Shown: positions 8,991 through 19,331 of the stretch, in pieces
Layout: each line of letters starts with the position of its first letter
Numbering within the stretch: position 1 is the first letter of the stretch
Assembly (NCBI RefSeq): GCF_000013865.1
Contig: NC_007948.1
Coordinates: 3,782,001-3,846,000 of the forward strand
Direction: 5' to 3'
DNA length: 64,000 nt
DNA from: Polaromonas sp. JS666
Lineage (GTDB): Bacteria; Pseudomonadota; Gammaproteobacteria; Burkholderiales; Burkholderiaceae_C
Position numbers and translations under genes: made by a program
Notes under the pieces: generated by a model
Told to the model about the DNA's origin: nothing
Seen by the model: the letters and a program-made list of their open reading frames with translations, nothing else
The model's database searches: none

Positions 8991-11887
8991 GCAGCCAGGA
9001 GCTGCCGGAGCACGAAAGGAAGAATGCCGCCGTTGCGGTAGTAGTCCACTTCGATCGGGGTGTCGATGCGCAGGATCACGCTGACCTCTTCACGCGAGCC
9101 GTCGGCGCGGGTGATGACCAGCATGGCGTCGCTCTGGGGTTTCAGTTCGGGGTGAGGGAACACATCGATGACCTCGGAGCCGGTGAGGTTGAGGGTCTGC
9201 CACGATTCGCCGGGCTTGAACTGCAAGGGCAGCACGCCCATGCCCACCAGATTGCTGCGGTGTATGCGCTCGAAGCTGCGGGCCACCACGGCCTTGATGC
9301 CCAGCAGCTGGGTGCCCTTGGCCGCCCAGTCGCGCGACGAACCGGTGCCGTATTCCTCGCCGGCAAAAATCACCGTCGGCGTGCCTTCGGCCATGTACTT
9401 CATGGCGGCGTCGTAGATGAACATCTTGTCGCCGCCGGGCTGAAACAGCGTCACCCCGCCTTCTTCCCGCGAGCCCGTTGCATCCGGCGGAATCATCAGG
9501 TTCTTGATGCGCACATTGGCGAAGGTGCCGCGCATCATCACGTCGTGGTTGCCGCGGCGTGCGCCGTAGCTGTTGAAGTCGGCCTTCTGCACGCCATGCG
9601 CCTGCAGCCACAGGCCTGCCGGCGAGCTGGCCTTGATGGAGCCGGCAGGCGAAATATGGTCGGTGGTGATGGAGTCGCCAAACAGCGCCATGATGCGCGC
9701 GCCCTTGACCGACACGCTGCCGGCCTCGCCCGCGGCCATGGTGAAGTCCTTGAAGAAGGGCGGCTCGGCGATGTAGGTGCTGGTGGGCCAGGTGTAGGAG
9801 GTGCCTGTCACCCCCTTGATGTTTTCCCAGAGCTTGCCGGGTTCGGTCTTGACCTTGGCGTAATTGGCGCGGAAGGCCTTGCCATTCATGGCGTACTTCA
9901 TGAGCTTGTCGATCTCATCGCTGGTCGGCCAGATATCGCCCAGGTAGACATCCCTTAACTTCCCATCTTTGCCCTTGCCCTTGCCGACCGGCTCGGTCAT
10001 CAGGTCGCGCATCACCGTGCCGGCAATGGCGTACGCCACCACCAGCGGGGGGCTGGCCAGGAAGTTGGCTTTCAGGTTGGGATGGATGCGGGCTTCGAAG
10101 TTGCGGTTGCCCGACAGCACGGCGGCGCACACCAGGTCGCTCTTGGTGATGGCTTCGTTGATCTCGGGCGTCAAATCGCCGGCATTGCCGATACAGGTGG
10201 TGCAGCCGTAACCGGCCAGCGCAAAGCCCAGCTTTTCAAGGTAGGGCAACAAGCCGGTCTCGGTCAGGTATTCGGTCACGATGCGTGAACCGGGCGCCAG
10301 CGAGGTCTTGATGTGCGGCTGCACTTTCAGGCCCGCCTCCACCGCTTTTTTGGCCAGCAGGCCGGCCGCCAGCAATACGCTGGGGTTCGACGTATTGGTG
10401 CAGCTGGTAATCGCCGCGATCAGCACATCGCCGTTGCCGATGCTGATGCCGGCTTTTTTGGACTCGGGTGTGGGGACTTCCGAGTGTGCGGCAGTGCCAG
10501 AGGCCAGCGTGGGGCGGTTGCTTTCCATCTCGACCACCGAGCGCGGGGCGCCCATTGGCGTGGGAAGCGCCCCCGGCAGGGTATCGGCGCGGCCATCGTC
10601 CGTGTGCCGCAACAAATGGCGTGTGGCCAGCATGGCGGCAGGCTGGTTAAAGCCATTTTCCGCAATCGGTTTGCTAAAAAGCGAGGCGAACTGGCTGGCC
10701 ACATTGCCCAGCTCGATGCGGTCCTGCGGTCGTTTGGGGCCGGCGAGGCTGGGTGTGACGTCGCCCAGGTCGAGCTTGACCACCTGCGAGTAGTCAATTT
10801 CGCCGGCCTTGGCCACGCCGAACAGGCCCTGTGCCCTGAAGTAAGCCTCGAAAGCCTCGATTTCGTCCTTGGTACGCCCGGTGCCCTTGAAGTACTCGAT
10901 GGTTTTTTCATCAACCGGGAAAAAGCCCATGGTGGCGCCGTATTCGGGTGCCATATTGCCAATCGTGGCACGGTCGGGCAGGGCCAGCGTGCGGGTGCCT
11001 TCGCCGAAAAATTCGACAAACTTGCCGACGACCTTTTCCTTGCGCAGGGTTTCCGTCACGCGCAGCACCAGGTCGGTCGCGGTGACGCCTTCGCGCAGCC
11101 GGCCCGTCAGCTCAAAGCCCACCACATCCGGCGTGAGGAAGTACACCGGCTGGCCCAGCATGGCGGCCTCAGCCTCGATGCCGCCCACACCCCAGGCCAC
11201 CACGCCAATGCCGTTGATCATGGTGGTGTGGCTATCCGTGCCGACCAGCGAATCGGGGTAATACACCCCCTCTTTTGTCTTGTGCACGCCGCGCGCCAGG
11301 TATTCGAGATTCACCTGGTGCACGATGCCGAAACCGGGAGGCACCACGCCAAAGGTGTCAAAGGCCTGCATGCCCCATTTCATGAATTCGTAGCGCTCGC
11401 GGTTGCGCTGGAATTCGAGCTTCATGTTCAGGTCCAGCGAATTCTTCTTGCCGTAGTAGTCAACCATGATGGAATGGTCCACCACCAGGTCCACCGGCAC
11501 CAGCGGCTCAATCGATTTCGGGTTCTTGCCCAGCTTCAGGGCGACGCTGCGCATCGCGGCCAGGTCGGCCAGCAGCGGCACGCCGGTGAAGTCCTGCAGC
11601 ACCACGCGCGAAACCACAAAGGGGATTTCCTGCGTACGGTCGGCACGGGGCGCCCAGTTGGCCACCTCCCCCACATGCTCGGCCGTCACTTTTTTGCCAT
11701 CGCAGTTGCGCAGCACCGACTCGAGCACGATGCGCAGGGACACCGGCAGGCGCGCCACCTTGGGGAACTGTTTGGCCAGCGCGGGCAGGGAATAAAACTG
11801 GCCCGTTTTGCCTGATGCGGTTTTGAAGGTTTTGCGCGTTGCAGCGAAAGCATGGGAAGGTCGGACGGGCGTAGGCGATTTGGCCAT
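8987..11887 (-). CDS. acnA: Aconitate hydratase A
   Basis: A cytosolic [4Fe-4S] enzyme that interconverts citrate and isocitrate in the TCA cycle. The 966-residue protein has the AcnA/IRP1 layout. Cluster cysteines are Cys496 in [11 protein letters not shown] and Cys562/Cys565 in [12 protein letters not shown], and the C-terminal swivel domain contains [16 protein letters not shown]. The start at 11887 has GGAG upstream. It is about 65 residues longer than typical AcnA (about 900), with extra sequence around residues 430-490 (a Pro/Thr-rich linker just before the first cluster Cys). A second aconitase, acnB, is 1.7 kb upstream. The FAD monooxygenase gene overlaps its 3' end by 4 bp. Confidence 0.95.
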   Translation of the reverse strand: MAKSPTPVRPSHAFAATRKTFKTASGKTGQFYSLPALAKQFPKVARLPVSLRIVLESVLRNCDGKKVTAEHVGEVANWAPRADRTQEIPFVVSRVVLQDFTGVPLLADLAAMRSVALKLGKNPKSIEPLVPVDLVVDHSIMVDYYGKKNSLDLNMKLEFQRNRERYEFMKWGMQAFDTFGVVPPGFGIVHQVNLEYLARGVHKTKEGVYYPDSLVGTDSHTTMINGIGVVAWGVGGIEAEAAMLGQPVYFLTPDVVGFELTGRLREGVTATDLVLRVTETLRKEKVVGKFVEFFGEGTRTLALPDRATIGNMAPEYGATMGFFPVDEKTIEYFKGTGRTKDEIEAFEAYFRAQGLFGVAKAGEIDYSQVVKLDLGDVTPSLAGPKRPQDRIELGNVASQFASLFSKPIAENGFNQPAAMLATRHLLRHTDDGRADTLPGALPTPMGAPRSVVEMESNRPTLASGTAAHSEVPTPESKKAGISIGNGDVLIAAITSCTNTSNPSVLLAAGLLAKKAVEAGLKVQPHIKTSLAPGSRIVTEYLTETGLLPYLEKLGFALAGYGCTTCIGNAGDLTPEINEAITKSDLVCAAVLSGNRNFEARIHPNLKANFLASPPLVVAYAIAGTVMRDLMTEPVGKGKGKDGKLRDVYLGDIWPTSDEIDKLMKYAMNGKAFRANYAKVKTEPGKLWENIKGVTGTSYTWPTSTYIAEPPFFKDFTMAAGEAGSVSVKGARIMALFGDSITTDHISPAGSIKASSPAGLWLQAHGVQKADFNSYGARRGNHDVMMRGTFANVRIKNLMIPPDATGSREEGGVTLFQPGGDKMFIYDAAMKYMAEGTPTVIFAGEEYGTGSSRDWAAKGTQLLGIKAVVARSFERIHRSNLVGMGVLPLQFKPGESWQTLNLTGSEVIDVFPHPELKPQSDAMLVITRADGSREEVSVILRIDTPIEVDYYRNGGILPFVLRQLLAA

Positions 11888-12031
11888 GGCAGACTCCTTT
11901 TTGTTAAACCAACAGCCTCCATTCTGGCAGGCGCCGGGCTGATGTGGGAGCCTTTGGCAACATACCCGGCAAGGTGGCGCGAGCTTTCACGGCCTGACGC
12001 ACAAGGCCCACAACCACCCTTGCCAGCCCCG

Positions 12032-12445
12032 TCACCAGGCTGGCTGGGGCGCCGAGCGGCGCAATCCGAAAAACTGGAGTTCGGCCAGCACGGCCACGGT
12101 CAGCGCCTGCGCCACCACATAGGCCGTACCCAGCATGGAGGGTGCCACGCGGCCACTGACCAGCAGCAGCGCACAAGCGATCGCCCAGCCCAGGTTACCC
12201 GCCAATAGCACCCAGACCAGGGGCCTCGGCAAGGGGTCACGCGTGGAAACAAAGGCCACCACCGCCGCATACACGAGCAAAAACTCGCCGGTGTAGGCCA
12301 GCAAGGCCTCAGGCAAGCCCAGCAATTGGGCCATCTGGCCCGTGAAAACGACCTGAAGCACGCCGCAAGCCACGCACGAGAGGGCATCGGCACGCAACAC
12401 ATTGAGCAGGAAGTTGGGGGAGGACATGAACGAGGTGGAAGACAT
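12032..12445 (-). CDS. Small four-helix membrane protein, unknown
   Basis: A 137-residue protein with four predicted transmembrane helices, at about 14-37, 46-66, 73-97 and 103-126. A CCAAGGAG ribosome-binding site precedes the ATG. I do not recognise a named family. It is transcribed divergently from an XRE-type regulator with 178 bp between them, a layout that often means the regulator controls its neighbour. acnA follows on the same strand after 144 bp, so some read-through is possible. Confidence 0.7.
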   Translation of the reverse strand: MSSTSFMSSPNFLLNVLRADALSCVACGVLQVVFTGQMAQLLGLPEALLAYTGEFLLVYAAVVAFVSTRDPLPRPLVWVLLAGNLGWAIACALLLVSGRVAPSMLGTAYVVAQALTVAVLAELQFFGLRRSAPQPAW

Positions 12446-12623
12446 TGCAAACTCCTTGGATTAACCTGAATTGAACCTGGGTTGAGATAGCCGGTTAAGT
12501 CAGCCAGTGCACCTGGCTATCAATCAGTGCGGCCTGGACTTGAATCATTCCAGCGGCGGCGGCGCAAGTCGATGACGTGGGAGGTAATGGAATACCGGCC
12601 GGCGGGCGCTTTAGGATGGCTCC

Positions 12624-13427
12624 ATGAACACAAGCACCCCCCAACCGTTTGGCGATCACCTGCGCCACTGGCGCCGGCACCGCCGCCTGAGCCAGCTGGA
12701 CCTGGCCCATGAGGCGGAGATTTCGACCCGGCACCTGAGTTTTGTGGAAACCGGCCGATCCGTGCCCAGCCGTGAAATGGTGTTGCGCCTTTCAGAGCGC
12801 CTGGACATTCCGCTGCGCGAGCGCAATGCCCTGCTGGTGGCGGCGGGCTATGCACCGATGTACCGTGAACGGCCACTCCATGATCCGGCGCTGGACTCGG
12901 CCCGGCAGGCGGTGGAACTGCTGCTGAAAAGCCACGAGCCCTACCCCGCGCTGGCAATCGACCGGCACTGGAACCTGGTCGCCGCCAACCGCATGGTGCC
13001 GCACCTGATGGCCGGGGCCGATGCGTCGCTGCTACAAGCGCCCGTGAATGTGCTGCGCCTGAGCCTGCACCCGCTGGGGCTGGCCCCCAAAATTGCCAAC
13101 CTGGCGCAGTGGCGCGCCCACCTGTTCGAACGCCTGCGCCAGCAAATCACGGCAACGGCCGACCCGGTGCTGGTGGCTTTGCGGGAAGAGCTGAAGGCCT
13201 ACCCCGAGCCTGAAGATGCCGCCAGCCTGCACCTGGACGGCGAGCACGCGGGTGTCGTCATGTCTTTCAAGTTCATCACACCGGCAGGCGTGCTCAGCTT
13301 CATCAGCACCACCACCATCTTCGGCTCACCGGTTGATGTCACGTTGCAGGAACTGGCGATGGAAACATTCTTTCCGGCGGATGACTTCACCAGGAAAACC
13401 CTGCAGACATTGATGCCGCAGACTTGA
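12624..13427 (+). CDS. XRE-family regulator with MmyB-like sensor domain
   Basis: A 267-residue transcription factor. An N-terminal Cro/C1-type helix-turn-helix (about 8-65) contains LSQLDLAHEAEISTRHLSF and ETGRSVPSREMVLRLSERL. The rest (about 105-265) matches the MmyB/PAS-like ligand-binding domain found in MltR/MmyB-type regulators, with AIDRHWNLVAANRM and the tail LQELAMETFFPADD. In related proteins this domain binds small hydrophobic molecules; the ligand here is unknown. It is divergent from the four-helix membrane protein, its likely target. No stop or frame problem is seen. Confidence 0.85.
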   Translation: MNTSTPQPFGDHLRHWRRHRRLSQLDLAHEAEISTRHLSFVETGRSVPSREMVLRLSERLDIPLRERNALLVAAGYAPMYRERPLHDPALDSARQAVELLLKSHEPYPALAIDRHWNLVAANRMVPHLMAGADASLLQAPVNVLRLSLHPLGLAPKIANLAQWRAHLFERLRQQITATADPVLVALREELKAYPEPEDAASLHLDGEHAGVVMSFKFITPAGVLSFISTTTIFGSPVDVTLQELAMETFFPADDFTRKTLQTLMPQT

Positions 13428-13519
13428 CGCTGCTCATTTGCTCGCCATTGAACAGCGCCCTACGCAGATAGAGTGGTAGAGCAGATAGAGCGTTGACTGC
13501 AAACACTTGAAGCAAAAAG

Positions 13520-13553
13520 AAAAAGCCCCGCAACTTTCGCTGCGGGGCTTTTT
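13520..13553. terminator. Bidirectional rho-independent terminator
   Basis: A perfect 13-bp stem, AAAAAGCCCCGCA (13520-13532) and TGCGGGGCTTTTT (13541-13553), with an 8-base loop. T-runs face both ways, so it can end transcripts from the XRE gene on the left and from acnB on the right. It sits 50 bp past the acnB stop. Confidence 0.92.
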
Positions 13554-13604
13554 GCCGAACCTTCCAGGCCTTTTAACGGGTCCGGGTGAACGCGAATGAA
13601 AGTC

Positions 13605-16220
13605 TTACGCTGCCACGCCGTCTTTCACGGTGTCTGCCATGTCCGTGTAATCCTTGACCTTGTCAAAGTTCAGGTACTGGTACACGGTGCTGCTGGCCGC
13701 CGTCAACACGCCCATGTCGGCCATGTACTCGGCCTTGGTCGGGATGCGGCCGAGCTTGGAACAGATCGCGGCCAGCTCGGCGGAGCCCAGGTACACATTG
13801 GAGTTCTTGCCCAGACGGTTGGGGAAGTTGCGGGTGGACGTGGAGAACACCGTCGCGCCCTCTTTCACCTGCGCCTGGTTGCCCATGCACAGGCTGCAAC
13901 CCGGCATTTCCATGCGCGCGCCGGCAGAACCCAGCACGCCGTAATGGCCTTCTTCGGTCAGCTGCTTGGCATCCATCTTGGTCGGTGGAGCCATCCAGAG
14001 TTTCACGGGAATGTCGCGCTTGTTTTCGAGCAGCTTGGACGCGGCGCGGAAATGGCCGATGTTGGTCATGCAGGAACCGATGAACACTTCGTCGATCTTG
14101 GAGCCCGCCACGTCGGCCAGCGTCTTCACGTCGTCCGGATCGTTCGGGCAGGCCACGATGGGTTCGTGGATGTCGGCCAGGTCGATTTCGATCACGGCGG
14201 CGTATTCGGCGTCCGCATCGCCTTTGAGCAATTGCGGGTCGGCCAGCCAGGCTTCCATGGCGGCGATGCGGCGGTTGATGGTGCGCACATCCGAGTAACC
14301 CGTCGCAATCATCCATTTCAGCATCGTGATGTTGCTGGTGATGTATTCGATGATGGGCTCCTTGTTCAGGTGCACCGTGCAACCGCCGGCGGAGCGCTCG
14401 GCCGATGCATCGCTCAGTTCAAACGCCTGCTCCACCTTCAGGTCAGGCAAGCCTTCAATCTCCAGGATTCGGCCCGAGAAGATGTTCTTCTTGCCTTGCT
14501 TGGCGACCGTCAGCAAGCCGGCCTTGATGGCGTACAGCGGGATCGCATTGACCAGGTCGCGCAGCGTGATGCCGGGCTGCATTTCGCCCTTGAAGCGGAC
14601 CAGCACCGATTCCGGCATGTCCAGCGGCATCACGCCGGTGGCGGCGCCGAAAGCCACGAGGCCGGAACCCGCGGGGAAGCTGATGCCGATGGGGAAACGG
14701 GTATGGCTGTCGCCGCCGGTGCCCACGGTGTCGGGCAACAGCATGCGGTTGAGCCAGCTGTGGATGATGCCGTCGCCGGGACGCAGCGAAATGCCGCCTC
14801 GCGTGCTGATGAAGTCAGGCAACTCGTGGTGCATCTTCACGTCCACCGGTTTCGGATAGGCCGCGGTGTGGCAGAAGGACTGCATCACCAGGTCGGAACT
14901 GAAGCCCAGGCAAGCCAGGTCTTTCAGTTCGTCGCGCGTCATCGGGCCGGTGGTGTCCTGCGAACCGACAGATGTCATCTTGGGTTCACAGTAGGTACCA
15001 GGACGCACACCCTGGCCTTCAGGCAGACCAACCGCCCGGCCGACCATTTTTTGCGCCAGCGTGAAGCCGCGGCCGCTGTCAACAGGGTTTTGCGGCAGGC
15101 GGAACTGGGTAGACACGGGCAGGCCCAGCGCCGCACGCGCCTTGGCGGTCAGGCCGCGGCCGACGATCAGCGGAATGCGGCCACCGGCGCGCACTTCGTC
15201 AAACAGCACATCGCTTTTGAGCTTGAACTCGGCAATCACCTTGCCGTCTTTCAATGCCTTGCCTTCGTAGGGGCGCAACTCGATCACGTCGCCCATGGCC
15301 ATCTGGCTCACGTCGAGCTCGATCGGCAGCGCGCCGGAGTCTTCCATGGTGTTGTAGAAGATCGGGGCGATCTTGCCGCCCAGGCAGACGCCGCCAAATC
15401 GCTTGTTGGGCACATAGGGGATGTCCTGGCCGGTCCACCACAGCACCGAGTTGGTCGCTGACTTGCGCGATGAACCCGTGCCCACCACGTCGCCCACATA
15501 GGCCACCAGGTTGCCCTTGGCCTTGAGCTCTTCGATGAACTTGACCGGGCCGCGCTTGCCGTCTTCTTCGGGCGTGACGCCAGGACGGGCATTCTTGTGC
15601 ATGGCCAGCGCATGCAGTGGAATATCGGGGCGGCTCCAGGCGTCGGGCGCGGGTGACAGGTCGTCAGTATTGATTTCCCCGGCCACCTTGAACACGGTCA
15701 GCTTGATGGATTCAGGCACCTCGGGGCGGCTGGTGAACCATTCGGCGTCGGCCCAGCTTTGCAGCACGGCCTTGGCGTATTTGTTGCCCTTGTCGGATTT
15801 TTCCTGGACGTCATGGAACTGGTCGAACATCAGCAGGGTGTTCTTCAGGCCGCTGGCCGCCTGCGTGGCCACACTGTCTTCGGCGTCGTCAAGCAGCGCA
15901 ATCATCGGGCTGATGTTGTAGCCGCCCAGCATGGTGCCCAGCAATTGCGTGGCTTTTTCGCGCGAGATCAGCGCGCATTTTTCCGTGCCATGCGCCACGG
16001 CCGCCAGGTAGCTGGCCTTGACCTTGGCGGCGTCATCCACACCGGCGGGAACGCGGTGAGTGATGAGATCAACCAGAAATGCTTCCTCGCCCTTGGGCGG
16101 GTTTTTCAGCAGTTCAATGACCTCGCCGGTTTGCTGGGCGGACAGCGGCAGCGGTGGAATGCCCGCAACGGCGCGCTCGGCGACATGGTTGCGGTAGCTT
16201 TGCAAGAACTCGGACGACAT
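13605..16220 (-). CDS. acnB: Aconitate hydratase B / 2-methylisocitrate dehydratase
   Basis: The main TCA-cycle aconitase of proteobacteria, an 871-residue [4Fe-4S] enzyme that can also act on 2-methylisocitrate. The N-terminal HEAT-like domain (about 1-160) is followed by the swivel domain with [17 protein letters not shown] (about 240-255) and the catalytic domains. Cluster ligands are Cys717 in [11 protein letters not shown] and Cys775/Cys778 in [12 protein letters not shown]. The start at 16220 is chosen because AGGAGA precedes it and [16 protein letters not shown] matches the family start; a 23-codon longer frame does not. It is last in the leftward mdh-citE-like-secreted protein-acnB set and ends before a strong terminator. 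Confidence 0.96.
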   Translation of the reverse strand: MSSEFLQSYRNHVAERAVAGIPPLPLSAQQTGEVIELLKNPPKGEEAFLVDLITHRVPAGVDDAAKVKASYLAAVAHGTEKCALISREKATQLLGTMLGGYNISPMIALLDDAEDSVATQAASGLKNTLLMFDQFHDVQEKSDKGNKYAKAVLQSWADAEWFTSRPEVPESIKLTVFKVAGEINTDDLSPAPDAWSRPDIPLHALAMHKNARPGVTPEEDGKRGPVKFIEELKAKGNLVAYVGDVVGTGSSRKSATNSVLWWTGQDIPYVPNKRFGGVCLGGKIAPIFYNTMEDSGALPIELDVSQMAMGDVIELRPYEGKALKDGKVIAEFKLKSDVLFDEVRAGGRIPLIVGRGLTAKARAALGLPVSTQFRLPQNPVDSGRGFTLAQKMVGRAVGLPEGQGVRPGTYCEPKMTSVGSQDTTGPMTRDELKDLACLGFSSDLVMQSFCHTAAYPKPVDVKMHHELPDFISTRGGISLRPGDGIIHSWLNRMLLPDTVGTGGDSHTRFPIGISFPAGSGLVAFGAATGVMPLDMPESVLVRFKGEMQPGITLRDLVNAIPLYAIKAGLLTVAKQGKKNIFSGRILEIEGLPDLKVEQAFELSDASAERSAGGCTVHLNKEPIIEYITSNITMLKWMIATGYSDVRTINRRIAAMEAWLADPQLLKGDADAEYAAVIEIDLADIHEPIVACPNDPDDVKTLADVAGSKIDEVFIGSCMTNIGHFRAASKLLENKRDIPVKLWMAPPTKMDAKQLTEEGHYGVLGSAGARMEMPGCSLCMGNQAQVKEGATVFSTSTRNFPNRLGKNSNVYLGSAELAAICSKLGRIPTKAEYMADMGVLTAASSTVYQYLNFDKVKDYTDMADTVKDGVAA

Positions 16221-16295
16221 GCTGGTTTCTCCTGTATTCAAAAATCGTGGGATCGTAGGGATCGCGGGTGGGGTCTTGGGGACTGGCAATGATGT

Positions 16296-16997
16296 TTATC
16301 GGGCGGCCGAAGCCGCCTGTGCGGGTGCAGGTGCGGCGGCCGCTGACTCCGGAGTGGCCGGGGCCATCCCTGCAGCGGTGGCCACGGGCTTGGGCGCATC
16401 CAGCACGCTGGCTGGCGGGTTCAGCTTCATGGCCTCGGCCACCGCCACTTGCGACGGACTCACGCACTCGTCGGCCAGGCGGATGCCCAGTTTCTGGTTC
16501 ATCAGCATCGATTTGTTGGCCAGTTGCAGCCATACCGCGCCGGCCTTTCTGTCTTCCAGGCGAATGGCGCCGGTGGTGGTGGCTACCGGGAACATCCGGT
16601 ATTTGAAGTTCTTGCCCTGCAAGTCAAAGTAGCCGGGGGCTTTGGTGTCTGGCGTCAGCGTAACCGAAGCGCCAAGTTCGCAGGGCAGGCTGCCCACATG
16701 CACGCGCTCGGCAATGACCAGCTCTGCTGGCGTCAGTGCCTCCTCGGCGGCCTCGATGCCCGCAGCCACGTTCTTGGCGGTGGTTTTGAGGTTGGTGCGG
16801 TCGGCACTGACGGCAGGTTTTTTGGCAGCAGCTGGTTTGGCTGCAGGTTTGGTGGCAGGGGCAGCAGGTTTGGTGGCAGGGGCAGCAGGCTTGCTGGCCG
16901 TGGTTTGCGCCGTCGCCACGCCAGGGCTGGCCAGCAAAACAGCAGCGACCATGGTGGCTGCAGCGGCAGCAAGGGTTGTGGAGTGAATGGTTTTCAT
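16296..16997 (-). CDS. Secreted Ala/Pro-rich protein, unknown
   Basis: A 233-residue protein with a clear Sec signal peptide (about 1-30, ending near VATAQ). A low-complexity stretch of repeated KPAAPAT/KPAA units follows (about 34-60), then a compact domain (about 70-200) with SLPCELGASVTLTPD, GYFDLQGKNFKYRMFPV and IRLEDRKAGAVWLQL, and an Ala/Pro-rich tail. It is likely periplasmic. I do not recognise a named family. The ATG at 16997 starts the signal peptide; a longer upstream frame overlaps the CitE-like gene. It sits 31 bp after that gene and 75 bp before acnB, so it is probably co-transcribed with TCA genes. Confidence 0.72.
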   Translation of the reverse strand: MKTIHSTTLAAAAATMVAAVLLASPGVATAQTTASKPAAPATKPAAPATKPAAKPAAAKKPAVSADRTNLKTTAKNVAAGIEAAEEALTPAELVIAERVHVGSLPCELGASVTLTPDTKAPGYFDLQGKNFKYRMFPVATTTGAIRLEDRKAGAVWLQLANKSMLMNQKLGIRLADECVSPSQVAVAEAMKLNPPASVLDAPKPVATAAGMAPATPESAAAAPAPAQAASAAR

Positions 16998-17028
16998 GCG
17001 GTTGGTGACAATCTTGGTGAGGGGATGC

Positions 17029-18108
17029 TCAGGAATGAGCGGTCTGGAAATAAGTCTGGGCTTCGGCGGGCAGTGCCCGACCCGTCTGGTGCGCGCGCTC
17101 CAGCACCTGCCAGTAATAACGGTAACTCGCGCGGTCGTGCAATTTACCTTCAAAACTGATGGGAGCCCAATCAGCCCTTTGAGCGGCAGCTATCATTTTC
17201 GTAGCATCTTCAATCTCGCCCTCGCTGGGCGCAAAGGCCTCCAGGATGGGGCGGATCTGGTTGGGGTGAATGCTCCACATGCGGGTGTAGCCCAACTGAC
17301 GGGCGGCATGGCGGGCGGCGGTGGTCATCGCTGCTGCGTCATTGAATTCCGTGACAACACAGTGCGAGGGCACCTTGCCATGGGCGTGGCAGGCGGAGGC
17401 AATCTCCAGCTTGGCACGCACCACGAGGGGGTGGGTAAACTGGCCCTGGCTGCTCATGCCTTCTGCTGGAATCGCACCGCCATGGGCAGAGACAAAATCC
17501 ATCAGCCCGAAGCTGAGCGACTGCACCCGCGGATGGGCTGCAATGTCAAAGGCGTTGTGCACTGCGAGCGGCGATTCGATCAGCACATGCAGCGGCAGGG
17601 CGTCGGCCGATGCGGCGATGAGCGCCTGTTCTGCCCTGATCACGTCATCGACCGACTCGACCTTGGGCACCATGATGTGCGAAAGCCGTTGCGCCAGCTT
17701 GCTGGCAATGGTGGCCATGTCGGACTCAAAAGCGGGGTGGTCCACGGCATGCACGCGAACGGCCACCCGGGCTTTGTCGCTGGCAAGCGTGGCCAGTGCT
17801 ACCACCATGGCCGCGTGGTCGGCCTCGCCGCCTACGGGTGCGCCGTCTTCGCAGTCCAGCGTCACGTCAAAAACGCAGGCGCCAAACTCCTCGCACATTT
17901 CAGCCTGCAGTTGCAGGCTTTTGCGCATCCGCGCCTCCACGCCACTGTAATGGTCGCAGACCGGCAAGAAACCCGTAGCGGCCTGAGCGCCGAGGAGAAC
18001 GTCGCGCGGATGAACACTGGCCCCCACGCTTGTCGCTTCGCGTACTTCGCTGCCCCCCGAGGGGGCTGTGCTTGCTTGGGGCGGCCCGGCGCGGCGCACT
18101 ATGCTCAC
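17029..18108 (-). CDS. HpcH/HpaI aldolase / citrate lyase beta-like protein, start disturbed by a repeat
   Basis: A CitE-like member of the HpcH/HpaI aldolase superfamily (TIM barrel, Mg2+ dependent), which acts on CoA thioesters or 2-keto acids such as malyl-CoA types. Family parts are DVTLDCEDGAP, VRVHAVDHPAF, IMVPKVESVDD, LHVLIESPLAVHN and MWSIHPNQIRPI. It follows mdh by about 5 bp and may be co-transcribed with it. The N-terminus is unusual: from the first possible GTG (18108) the first 27 or so codons fall in a GC-rich repeat (18019-18095) and give [16 protein letters not shown] before the family-like HPRDVLLGAQ. A GTG at 18027 inside the repeat could instead be the real start. Exact substrate unknown. 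Confidence 0.8.
   Translation of the reverse strand: MSIVRRAGPPQASTAPSGGSEVREATSVGASVHPRDVLLGAQAATGFLPVCDHYSGVEARMRKSLQLQAEMCEEFGACVFDVTLDCEDGAPVGGEADHAAMVVALATLASDKARVAVRVHAVDHPAFESDMATIASKLAQRLSHIMVPKVESVDDVIRAEQALIAASADALPLHVLIESPLAVHNAFDIAAHPRVQSLSFGLMDFVSAHGGAIPAEGMSSQGQFTHPLVVRAKLEIASACHAHGKVPSHCVVTEFNDAAAMTTAARHAARQLGYTRMWSIHPNQIRPILEAFAPSEGEIEDATKMIAAAQRADWAPISFEGKLHDRASYRYYWQVLERAHQTGRALPAEAQTYFQTAHS
18019..18095 (+). repeat. GC-rich palindromic repeat at the mdh/CitE-like junction
   Basis: The 47-bp core (18019-18065) starts with GGCCCCCACGCTTGTCGC and ends in CCCCCCGAGGGGG. It differs by one base from the complements of the cores at 38283-38329 (trpB) and 53520-53566 (next to era). 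The flank with GGGGCGGCCCGGC matches the kynU copy. It lies in the 5' end of the CitE-like reading frame. Confidence 0.88.
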
Positions 18109-18112
18109 TGCT

Positions 18113-19099
18113 TTAAAGCAAATGGGCAACGCCGGCCTGCTCGCCTTGCAATTCTTCCAGCGTCTTGTTGATACGCTCCTGGCTGAACGCGTCAATCTCC
18201 AGGCCTTCGACCAGTTTGTACTCGCCGTTTTCGCAGGTCACGGGGAAACCGAACATCGTGTCTTTCGGGATGCCATACTGGCCGTCCGACGGGATGCCCA
18301 TGGTGACCCATTTGCCATTGGTGCCGAGAGCCCAGTCGCGCATGTGGTCGATGGCGGCGTTGGCAGCCGAGGCCGCCGACGACAAACCACGGGCTTCAAT
18401 GATGGCGGCGCCACGCTTGCCCACGGTGGGCAGGAACACATTGGCGTTCCATTCCTGGTCGTTGATCATCTTGGCCACGCTTTCGCCGTTGATGGTGGCA
18501 AAACGGTAGTCGGCGTACATCGTGGGCGAGTGGTTGCCCCAGACGGTGAGTTTTTCAATGTCAGCCACGGCCTTGCCGGTCTTGGCAGCGATCTGGCTGG
18601 CGGCACGGTTGTGATCCAGGCGCAGCATGGCGGTGAAGTTCTTGCGCGGCAGGTCGGGCGCGCTCTTCATGGCGATGTAGGCGTTGGTATTGGCCGGATT
18701 GCCGACCACCAGCACCTTGACGTTGCGGCTGGCCACGGCGTTGAGGGCTTTGCCTTGCGCGGTGAAGATGGCGCCGTTGACGGCCAGCAGTTCAGCGCGC
18801 TCCATGCCGGGGCCGCGCGGGCGCGAACCGACCAGCAGCGCGTAGTCGGCATCCTTGAACGCGGTCATCGGGTCACTGTGCGCCTCCATGCCGGCCAGCA
18901 GCGGGAATGCGCAGTCGTCAAGCTCCATCATCACGCCCTTGAGCGCTTTCTGGGGGCCTTCAACCGGCACTTCGAGCAATTGCAGAATGACGGGCTGGTC
19001 CTTGCCGAGCATCTCGCCAGAGGCGATACGGAACAACAAGGCATAACCGATTTGACCAGCTGCACCAGTGACGGCAACACGGACGGGTTTTTTGCTCAT
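18113..19099 (-). CDS. mdh: Malate dehydrogenase
   Basis: Oxidises malate to oxaloacetate with NAD+ in the TCA cycle. The 328-residue protein is of the group common in betaproteobacteria. The cofactor motif [11 protein letters not shown] is at 11-21, the substrate arginines are around [11 protein letters not shown] (about 91-101), [10 protein letters not shown] is near 126-135, and the catalytic His is in [11 protein letters not shown] (about 185-195). It is first in the leftward TCA gene set and divergent from a GntR regulator. The 262-bp gap to that regulator holds a 12-bp perfect palindrome that may control both. No anomalies are seen in the frame. Confidence 0.96.
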   Translation of the reverse strand: MSKKPVRVAVTGAAGQIGYALLFRIASGEMLGKDQPVILQLLEVPVEGPQKALKGVMMELDDCAFPLLAGMEAHSDPMTAFKDADYALLVGSRPRGPGMERAELLAVNGAIFTAQGKALNAVASRNVKVLVVGNPANTNAYIAMKSAPDLPRKNFTAMLRLDHNRAASQIAAKTGKAVADIEKLTVWGNHSPTMYADYRFATINGESVAKMINDQEWNANVFLPTVGKRGAAIIEARGLSSAASAANAAIDHMRDWALGTNGKWVTMGIPSDGQYGIPKDTMFGFPVTCENGEYKLVEGLEIDAFSQERINKTLEELQGEQAGVAHLL

Positions 19100-19319
19100 G
19101 ATTGAGGACTCCAGGAAGTTTGAAAATCGGTTGAAAAGCGGTGTGAACGGCGTGAGATGTTTGGCGCCAGCCTGGAGATTTCAGGTCAATCCAGGCGGGG
19201 TCGGACGGGTTATTACCCCCCCAATTTACCCCCAAAATTCCCCGGAACAGGCAGGCTGCGCGTTGGACTCAGCCGAAGATTTTACGCCTGAAAATGTCCA
19301 TCCGTCAATTTGTCTTATG

Positions 19320-19331
19320 TCTTATATAAGA
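19320..19331. promoter_or_regulatory. Palindromic operator candidate between mdh and gntR
   Basis: A perfect 12-bp palindrome, TCTTATATAAGA, lies 31 bp upstream of the gntR start. A further CTTAT (19314-19318) and ATAAG (19336-19340) are arranged as near-symmetric outer half-sites. Size and place fit an operator of the adjacent GntR-type regulator, and it may overlap a promoter. The assignment is inferred from position. Confidence 0.45.

Noticed and set aside
7200..9041. Reading frames inside the large palindrome and its extension opposite the FAD gene
   Set aside because: They mirror one another on the two strands because of the inverted arms and show no domain; the 466-codon frame is mostly antisense to the monooxygenase.
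13470..13510. tRNA-like string GTGGTAGAGC near the XRE gene end
   Set aside because: It resembles a D-arm, but no acceptor stem, anticodon arm or T-arm can be placed around it.
13596..15461. 621-codon frame antisense to acnB
   Set aside because: It lies wholly opposite a conserved enzyme; His/Gly/Val-rich antisense frames are typical artefacts of GC-rich codon use. The same holds for the 500-codon frame opposite acnA (10313-11815) and the frames opposite lysS, leuC, leuB and lepA.
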